64,000 nucleotides of DNA from Adineta ricciae. Its lineage: Eukaryota > Rotifera > Eurotatoria > Adinetida > Adinetidae. The stretch is from the NCBI GenBank assembly GCA_905250025.1, contig CAJNOJ010000339.1, forward strand, positions 1 to 64,000. Reading direction: 5' to 3'. The notes under the pieces are model-generated. The model worked only from the letters and a program-made list of their open reading frames with translations. It made no database searches and was not told the DNA's origin. Of this stretch, positions 41,592-64,000 are shown piece after piece (the first letter of the stretch is position 1; every line of letters begins with the position of its first letter). The position numbers and the translations under genes were made by a program.

Positions 41592-43529
41592 CTAATGCAT
41601 TGAGATTAGTCTCTCTGATCGATTCTTAAAACCACTTCTCAGACACTTGGTCTTCCAGAACTAGACATTTGCAACATTGAACTGCACTTTTTGTTGCTTT
41701 AGTTTTCGCAGTAATACTGATTTTATTTTTCTTAGCGTATTTTGCCCTCTCTCTCTCTCTTGTACTCGTTTGAATGAGCTATTTATGAAAATGTTTTTCT
41801 GTAACAGTGGTGTCGCACAAATACGCCATATATATCCATTTGAAATTCTTTCTCATTTCGATATATATATAACCTGTTTCCTTTCCTTCTCTCGATGTCT
41901 GATATACATATTCATGTTTCGTTCATATCCATGCATATATAAAATAGAACGAGCGTGCGAAGAACACACTCACACGTACAAAAACTATTCGTTTTCATCG
42001 ACGCGTCCTGAAGAACGCCAACAAGCTCGAAGATCGGAAACCAGTAACACACCAAAAAATGAATAATGATCGATCTATTTCGTTCTATTCGCGTTTTTTT
42101 TTCTCCTCTTCTTTATCTAACCGATGTGATAAGAGAGAAACAACACAGAACTTCTAATCTCTCTTTCGGTTACTTTTCGTTCGTTTGTTGTGTCGATGCT
42201 TATCGATTCTAAATCCCTCTTATTTGTTTTGGCGATTGAACAACAACTCAATAGACATACGTAGACATCGACTGGCCATTTACTAAATCGAATTTCTCTT
42301 TCTTTTAGAGTTTCAACTAAGAGAACAGTGATCGATGTGACATTTAAGACGATATCGAAAAAGAAGAAAGAATCCAACTACATTTCGTATTTGTTTTGGC
42401 CGAAAAACGATCAAAAAAGACACTTTCTTCTTCGTCTCCTTCTTCTCATCGTCTGCCACTTTCTTCAATTTGTGTTAGTTTTCTTTTTATTCCGTTAAGA
42501 TTCGTTAGATTGACATTAGAAGTACATCCTTTGTCCCTCTCTTGAGAAGCAAAAGAGAGGAAAGAAGAAAATTCATGCACGAGAAGAGAAAGTAGACATC
42601 ATTATTATCATCATCATCAAGAATTGTTGCGTGTACAGGCGCGCAAGGGAAAGAGAGTAAGTGCTGATGTGTTAACATCATTACACTTGTCTATGTGTCG
42701 AACGGCATCAACATCGAACGTTGCTGCCAACAGCAACGATGTCGTACATAACTGAGAAGTGTGAGAGAACAAGAAACAGGGGTAAGATGGAGAAGTTATG
42801 TGCATCTTTTTGATGAAGAATGATCCGATTTCAAAATGAAAACAGCTGTTTGAAGCTTGATTTTGAGACGCTTATCAATCGATCGGTGGTCGATATAGTA
42901 TAAAGATGATTTGCGTATGAAAGAAAAAAAAATGAGAGACGATGAAGGAGAAACATGTTATAGGAAGGAAAAAAGTCAGATGAGATCTGAGAACAAGAAG
43001 TGAGCACTAGCGTTCTTCTCGTTGATCGATGCTAGTGTATGACATATCCATCATCTATCTATAATTGTATCCATATACGCTCTACCTCTGCCCGTATTTT
43101 TCTCTCTCGTCATAAGCGTGTACACATTTGGTAATCACAACGTAATCATATTCTCGGCAATGGCTAGTGTCAAGGCAAAAGAATCTATCAATATAGATTC
43201 GCACTTCACTTTTATACAACGTTTGCCTTGCTCATAATATTGGTGGCATTTCTTTCGGTTTTTTTTACGTGGATTGTTTACTTACGAATGAATAGATGAA
43301 GAAAAAGGAAAAAGTTAATGTCTCGATTGTCATTTTAGATGTTAACTAGTGACATTAACAACAATTTCAACATTGATATCGTCTTATGTAAGTTAATAAC
43401 TAATTATTGAAAGAATTCTTCTTAACCTTTTCCTAATGATGACATATCACGACTTTTTGTTTAGATTCCAAATATCTCTATTAAAATCGAACATTGACAA
43501 TCGAGACAACGACACTTGAAAGTCAACGA
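41592..43529. other. Intergenic region upstream of MAGI
   Basis: About 1.9 kb without a supported gene. It has pyrimidine and purine tracts and short TA runs. It likely holds the 3' UTR of the preceding gene and the distal MAGI promoter. Confidence 0.45.
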
Positions 43530-58953
<15,424 letters not shown>

Positions 58954-59496
58954 CAAACGCAGTCTTATTGTCAACACACATCACGAATCGATGCAATTTC
59001 TTTCTATCTGTCTCAATTAAGAACTGTTCTATCGATTTTAGTTATTCAACTCTTTCTGAATGTACTATGGGAAAGACGACGTCAGCCGAAAGATTCTTTC
59101 TCTATAAAGTGTAAGGCTTCAAATCTATTTCAATGCTTTAATCTTCTCCATCCTTAAGCAATTTTTTTGCAAAAATCTCTTTAGTTATTTATTTAAGTAA
59201 TGAGTCTTAATTGTTCTCCTTCGTGATGATTAGATCTGTTGTGTTTTCAATATTTTTTTGCATTTGTTATTGTTTCACTTCAATTAATTTTGTTACGAAT
59301 GACCAAAACAAAATTAAACAAAGACAAAAGAATAAAGAAAAATCATAAATGATTCGTTAAAAGAAACTTCGCTTCTATTGTTTTAATTACTATAATATGA
59401 ATCAGCTTGCGACATATCTGAGATGTGAATGAACAGCAGGAAAGAAGGTTTGAAAGAATAAAGCGCCGAGGAATATGTTAAGTTCGCTAGTTTGAA
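58954..59496. other. Spacer after EF-1alpha copy 3
   Basis: About 540 AT-rich bases of 3' UTR and promoter of the next gene. Nothing else is seen. Confidence 0.45.
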
Positions 59497-61441
59497 ATGC
59501 AATCATCAAATCTTCATCAATTGATGATAAATGGCATAGTTTCTGTATCTCACATGACTGATGTAGATGTGCTGAAAAATGACTCTCAATCTGATAATTC
59601 AGTTCCAAAAGCAACAAATCTAAACGAAAATTTACTTATGAACAGTTCCTTTACAAACGATGATCTCACTGCTTTACTACGATCAGCATTGACATCCGAT
59701 ACTGAATCTTTTCGTCGCGCCGTGCAGAATTTGAAAATAACACATTATGAAACGTTTCGTCAAATAATCAATGAATTTGATGAGCATCGAAACACTCTCA
59801 TATGGTATTTGTCTCTAGCTGATCTCTACGATCGTATTGAAGCGTTGCATGAATGTGCATCGATAAATTTGAATCTTGACGTAAAAAACGGCAGATTGAA
59901 TCAATGCGTTCTTCACTATGCTGTCGTCAATGCACAGAAAGAAAATATCCGAAAAATATTGAACATGGGCATTGACACTAATCTATCGGATCAATACAGT
60001 CGAACGGCTTGCCACTATATAGCACTATATGGAACGAAATACCGTAACGATATTGAAATAATGAAACTATTGACGGACTACGGTGCTTTGACGAAGTATG
60101 TTTTTTTCTGAAGATTAAGATATTGAAAACTCTCTGTGAAAAGTCTAGAAGATTTCTATCATCGAACAAGTTTACATTATGCAATTTTAACGGAAAACTA
60201 CAACCTTGCGAAGTATCTTATAGGTCTACCGGAGATCAATGTTTGCATCAGAGATAAAGATGGTACATTCAGCGTTCGTTCCCTTTGATAGCTTCTATTA
60301 CATTCAGCTTTTGAAGGTTATACTCCACTTTGTCATTTATGCGCGCAAATTCTCAATTTATCCGAGAGTTCTCTAACAACAAATCAATTTACGGACATTG
60401 TAGAATGTGTCATCACAATCACAAATCGATGCTCATCTAAGGAGCTTATTTTCAATAATTGTCACATTGTCAAAAATGGACAAATCAATGCAAATCTCCT
60501 ACTGCACATTTATCACAGATTGTCTGACCTTGAAATGCCGTCGTCACTGATTGACTTATTCCATCGTCTTCAGATAATTATTATTGGTACTGATCAAGAT
60601 CATCGTTTGTTTGTGCAATATCTCTGCAAAACTCATTCTTGGCAATCAGCAGTACTTGCCTTATGTAATACACATAATGTTGACGTATCGAATGCACTTA
60701 TTGAATTCATTGCTCATGATCCATGTACGGTATTGATGAATAACATCTCTCCATTATCGGATGTATCAATAGTTTTGACGTTAATCTATTATGCCTTGTC
60801 AATGGGCACGAAAGTGTTACGAAATATTGTGCCTATATGTGAATATCGTATTGGAGATGAAATGAGGATGGGAAATGTGAATTTACACACCACATATGTA
60901 GCATTTATTTACACGTGTATATGTTATGCGAGCTTTCGGGTGTTTTCACTAAAGCATCTATGTCGTCGATGTGTTCGTAATTGTTTTCAATCAAATATTA
61001 TTGATAAAGTAGAAGAATGTTGGAAACTATCATCTAAACTTCGTGATTACTTACAAATCTGTGAACTTCAACTGATTTACTCGAAATTTGATAATCTTTC
61101 ATGCGTAGTCAATCTTATTGAACAATTGGTCAGTTATGCTCATCATAAGATGTAGAATATCCCTTTTGATCTTCTAGTGCAACATTCATTGTATGCATTA
61201 CACTCCTGTCGAGTCGGATTTGAACAAGATACTTGGAGAACAAAGTTTTGTTCAAAATCCATCGGTTGAACGTCTATCTGGATCAGAGATTACCAGTAAA
61301 ACATCAACTAATTCAGCAGAATTGATTGTCCAAACGAATTCATACATGTCAACAGAAGACTTTCAAACTGAACTAGCTGATATAAATGCCAAGTCGAAAG
61401 ATATCGAAGAGATGATCGAGAGATTTCTATTAGACAAATAA
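59497..61441 (+). CDS. Ankyrin-repeat-like uncharacterised protein
   Basis: Four exons (59497-60095, 60144-60262, 60317-61128, 61178-61441) sum to 1794 bases, or 597 aa. The last intron (61129-61177, 49 bases) uses GTCAGT and removes an in-frame stop. The middle holds about three ankyrin-like units: NQCVLHYAVVNAQKENIRKI, RTACHYIALYG and RTSLHYAILTENYNLAKYL, then GYTPLCHLCAQILN. The rest is helical and Leu/Ile/Cys-rich, without a domain I recognise, and ends in a polar tail. There is no signal peptide. The function is unknown; protein-protein contact through the ankyrin units is inference. Confidence 0.72.
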
Positions 61442-61652
61442 ACTAAGATTATAATTCGCTCATAAAATCTCCAATCGCTTGTTAAAAATTCATGAATGAA
61501 TCATCGTTTTTCAAGGGGGTGCAGTCAGCACAACCCCCCTTCTGTTCTGTTTCTTTTGATGTGATACTGCGTGCGCTTTATATGGTCTATCTTTAACTTA
61601 ATTTCTTTCAAATTTTAGACTTACATTTCAAATTAGCACCAAAAGTAAAAAC

Positions 61653-62330
61653 ATGAGTATCACACGAGCTAAAGCTGTCTTAATCGGCGACGAAGTTCAC
61701 GTTGCTGGTAATAAAGATCAATGGGGTCGAGGCGGAGCAACATCTAGTGACGGACAAGCCAGTACTACAGCAGGTTCATCTAAGAAACCAGTCTATGGTG
61801 TGATTGAATTTGAGCAACAAGGTGACACTGTCGTTGTCACAGGAAAAATCGAAGGACTTGGAGAGAATAGTCAACATGGTTTCCATATTCATGAGTTTGG
61901 TGATGTTAGCAATGTAAGTTCGTTCTCATCATCTCATGACCTACATATATTCTCGAATTGGTCTCGATAGGGTTGTACATCTGCCGGTGCACATTTCAAT
62001 CCACATAAAAAACAACATGCTGGTCCAGACGATGCTGACAGGTATAGGCGAATGCAGAATCTGTTCTGTTATTTGTTGTACTTCCTTTGTAGACATGTTG
62101 GTGACTTAGGAAATGTCCAAACTGACGGTAGTGGCGTCGTTAATGTCAACATTAAAGACAAAATGATTTCTCTCAATGGTGAACATTCAATTCTCGGCCG
62201 TTGCTTGGTCGTTCACGAAAAAGCCGATGACTTAGGTCGAGGTGATAACGAAGAATCGAAGAAAACCGGCAATGCTGGCAAACGCTTAGCATGCGGTATC
62301 ATTGGTACAGTCAATCCCGAAAAAAAGTAA
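61653..62330 (+). CDS. SOD1: Cu/Zn superoxide dismutase
   Basis: Converts superoxide to oxygen and hydrogen peroxide. Three exons (61653-61913, 61971-62041, 62093-62330) encode 189 aa. All metal ligands are visible: GFHIHEFGD (two Cu His), [14 protein letters not shown] (bridging and Zn His), DRHVGD (Zn His and Asp) and VVHEK (Cu His). The disulfide cysteines (GCTS and RLACG) and the active-site Arg (KRLACG) are present. There is no signal peptide, so it is probably cytosolic. It is about 35 residues longer than usual because of a Gly/Ser/Thr-rich insert early in the barrel (between [10 protein letters not shown] and VYGVIEFEQ). Confidence 0.95.
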
Positions 62331-62784
62331 TACAATTACATCGACAATCGATTCGATCAAAATTAGCCTAGATTCTTTTTCTTTTGCGAATTGTTTGTAC
62401 GTTGTTCTTTTTATCTTCGTTGTATTTCATTTTTAATATACACGCTAACTACGTTCTGTCCTTTCCTGGTGATAGTATACTCGAAAAAAAAACAAGCAAT
62501 AAACATGCGTTCCAAAATGCAAAAGAGAAAAAAGCCTCGAGCATATCGATTTGTTCTGCGTAGAACTACGCGTCCATCAGTAATTTATTTACATTACATG
62601 ACCATTTTAGATTGGAATAAGTGCCTTTATTCCATTGGATGGGTAAAACATGGATTGCATCATAGAAACAGCTGAAAGAGTTGTGTGGAGAGACAAAAGA
62701 AATCGATTGATGAATGTTCACAATTCTGCCGAATTGATCGTTTCTATTTTGTAGATAAACACCAAGAGAATTTCCAATTGACCC
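62331..62784. other. SOD to SOD-like spacer
   Basis: About 450 bases holding the SOD 3' UTR. A TTTTGTAG site ends at 62754, 31 bases before the next ATG, and could be a splice acceptor. Confidence 0.45.
62498..62503 (+). terminator. Poly(A) signal AATAAA of SOD
   Basis: AATAAA lies 168 bases after the SOD stop and upstream of the SOD-like gene. Confidence 0.5.
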
Positions 62785-63288
62785 ATGCCGAGTCAACAAG
62801 ATTCAGTCACAGTTCGAGCTGTATGCGTACTTAGAAATGGTGAAAATAACAACATCCAAGGTGTCATTCATTTTGCTCAAATGATCGGCATTAATCAAAT
62901 GAAAATCACTGGAGAATTACGGGGCTTACCAACGGATCGAAAACTTACTTTTCGCGTACATGAATTTGGAGATTTGAGTACGGGTGTGACATCAACTGGC
63001 GGACGATTTAATCCAGATGTGAAATCGTCGAACCTATCAAAAGATCCAACAAATAACAATGAGAATGAGTATGGTAATTTACAAATAAGTCCAGAAGGTC
63101 AAGCCAAAATCGATGTAATTGATAAACGTTTGACTTTATTCGGTCCATCGTCGATTATTGGTCGATCAGTGGTTATAACAGATGAGAAAGAAGAAGATTT
63201 CACACGTGTTGATACTGAAGACAACAAAGGAACTGTGAGCAGTCCAACAAATCGTCTGGCTGCTGGTGTGATTGGCATTTGTCAATGA
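62785..63288 (+). CDS. SOD-fold pseudoenzyme lacking metal ligands
   Basis: A single-exon 167-aa protein clearly of the Cu/Zn SOD family: AVCVLRNGENNNIQGVIHF, then HEFGDLS, GGRFNP, SSIIGRSVV and NRLAAGVIG. Of the usual ligands only one Cu His remains (FRVHEFGD instead of FHVHEFGD). The bridging His is Arg in GGRFNP, the Zn loop is replaced by Asn/Ser/Asp-rich sequence, the Zn Asp is lost (EYGNLQ), and the final Cu His is gone (VVITDEK). Both disulfide cysteines are replaced (GVTS, RLAAG). It cannot be an ordinary dismutase. The frame is fully open and conservative, so it looks like a kept gene. It lies between SOD and the FUN14-family gene. Confidence 0.88.
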   Translation: MPSQQDSVTVRAVCVLRNGENNNIQGVIHFAQMIGINQMKITGELRGLPTDRKLTFRVHEFGDLSTGVTSTGGRFNPDVKSSNLSKDPTNNNENEYGNLQISPEGQAKIDVIDKRLTLFGPSSIIGRSVVITDEKEEDFTRVDTEDNKGTVSSPTNRLAAGVIGICQ

Positions 63289-63403
63289 ATGATCTCACGA
63301 TATAATTAGATACATTTCATAATTGTTTTTTTATGAATAATGCATTCCGTCCAATTCAATTTTTTCTTTTAATTTTTTTTTAGATATATCAATCTTTTAG
63401 CAG

Positions 63404-64000
63404 ATGACGTCTTCAGATAGAAACTCTCGCACACCAGCTGTATACCAATCTCGTACAGGTTCGATTGTTGAAAAATCTTTCGAAAGCTGACTGAATGATA
63501 ACTTGTAGTTAATCGTTCAACTCGCGACCAAGATGATGAAACAAAAGTACATCAAATTGTTCAACGTGCCCTTCATGAAATCACTCTTCTAAGTCCACAG
63601 AAACAAGCGGCTGTTGGTGGCCTATCGGGCATGTAAATATCCTTATATACAGCATCGAATACTTACTAATTGTCTTGTACTGTTACAGAGCAGCTGGATA
63701 CTGTTTTGCAAAAGCAAGTAAAGCCGTTGCATTCACTATCGGTGCATCCGTTCTGGCATTAGCTGTAAGTGTCGATACGGAGTAACGAATCGACGTTGAA
63801 AGTTTCTTGCATTTAGATTGCTAAACAATCCGGTTATGTCGATATTCATTTCGACCGAATTCGTGATACGGCACAGCAACAATTGAATCATCTTCAACGT
63901 GCAGCAATATCAACTCTTCCTCAATCGACGACTACGAATATCGACGGAGAAGAAATCGAAACATTTCGTGATCAATCATCCTCAGCTGGTTTAATTGATC
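63404..64000 (+). CDS. FUN14-domain protein (FUNDC family), cut by window end
   Basis: Exons 63404-63458, 63509-63632, 63689-63766 and 63817 onward join in frame. The FUN14 region is visible: LSPQKQAAVGGLSG, then AAGYCFAKASKAVAF (a Gly-rich hydrophobic segment) and IAKQSGYVDIHFDRI, which matches the family's SGYVxIDW-type block. FUNDC1 is a mitochondrial outer-membrane mitophagy receptor. The N-terminal 40 residues lack a clear aromatic-x-x-Leu LC3-binding motif. The 3' end lies outside the window. It starts 115 bases after the SOD-like stop. Confidence 0.82.

Noticed and set aside
43494..43529. Upstream extension of the MAGI first exon
   Set aside because: The open frame starts at TTG, not ATG. 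The first in-frame ATG is at 43530, which I used.
59066..59082. ATGGGAAAG after EF-1alpha copy 3, like the EF-1alpha start
   Set aside because: Only about 10 bases match; the following codons are unlike EF-1alpha, so this is chance rather than a fourth copy.
61153..61178. A 26-base GT-AG intron at the end of the ankyrin-like gene
   Set aside because: Too short for splicing and out of frame. The 49-base intron 61129-61177 fits both size and frame.

Overview
This window is nuclear DNA of a small invertebrate animal. It carries intron-containing orthologues of animal-specific genes (plexin, MAGI, ataxin-2, DET1, USP7). Most introns are only 49 to 70 bases, the DNA is AT-rich, and genes sit close together on both strands. 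Together with repeated pyrimidine-AG sites just upstream of start codons (possible spliced-leader acceptors), this fits a rotifer, probably a bdelloid. That assignment is inference from gene style, not a proven identification.

Layout, left to right. 1-3949 has no gene I can support. A full-length plexin (3950-10329, +) converges on ASCC1 (10480-11822, -). Ataxin-2 (12242-16417, -) is divergent from DET1 (17113-19963, +). A short DMAC1-like gene (20246-20534, +) and VPS18 (20814-24610, +) follow closely on the same strand. Two minus-strand metabolic genes come next: an ACP6-like histidine acid phosphatase (24888-26139) and a zinc-type medium-chain dehydrogenase (26944-28386). An orphan type I membrane protein (30323-31737, +) converges on a USP7-type deubiquitinase (32035-37073, -). 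Adenosine deaminase (37545-39199, +) and an uncharacterised Ser/Pro-rich protein (40201-41591, +) follow. A MAGI scaffold gene fills 43530-51767 (+). Three tandem EF-1alpha copies (52940-58953, +) come next, the first broken at a single N. The right end holds an ankyrin-like orphan, an intact Cu/Zn superoxide dismutase, a neighbouring SOD-fold protein without its metal ligands, and a FUN14-family gene cut by the window edge.

I built exon models by hand from GT/AG sites and frame continuity. The full models for plexin, MAGI, VPS18, ASCC1, ACP6, DET1, ADA, EF-1alpha copies 2 and 3, SOD and the ankyrin-like gene each sum to a whole number of codons. The USP7 exons and the 3' half of ataxin-2 were not fully resolved.

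The most notable points are: a plexin whose cytoplasmic GAP region seems to lack the catalytic arginines; a MAGI protein with no WW domains and a candidate alternative first exon that would skip PDZ0; a SOD pseudoenzyme beside an intact SOD; an EF-1alpha array with one collapsed copy and near-identical introns in copies 1 and 2; and operon-like gene spacing with candidate trans-splice acceptors. I saw no transposon, CRISPR array, rRNA or tRNA.
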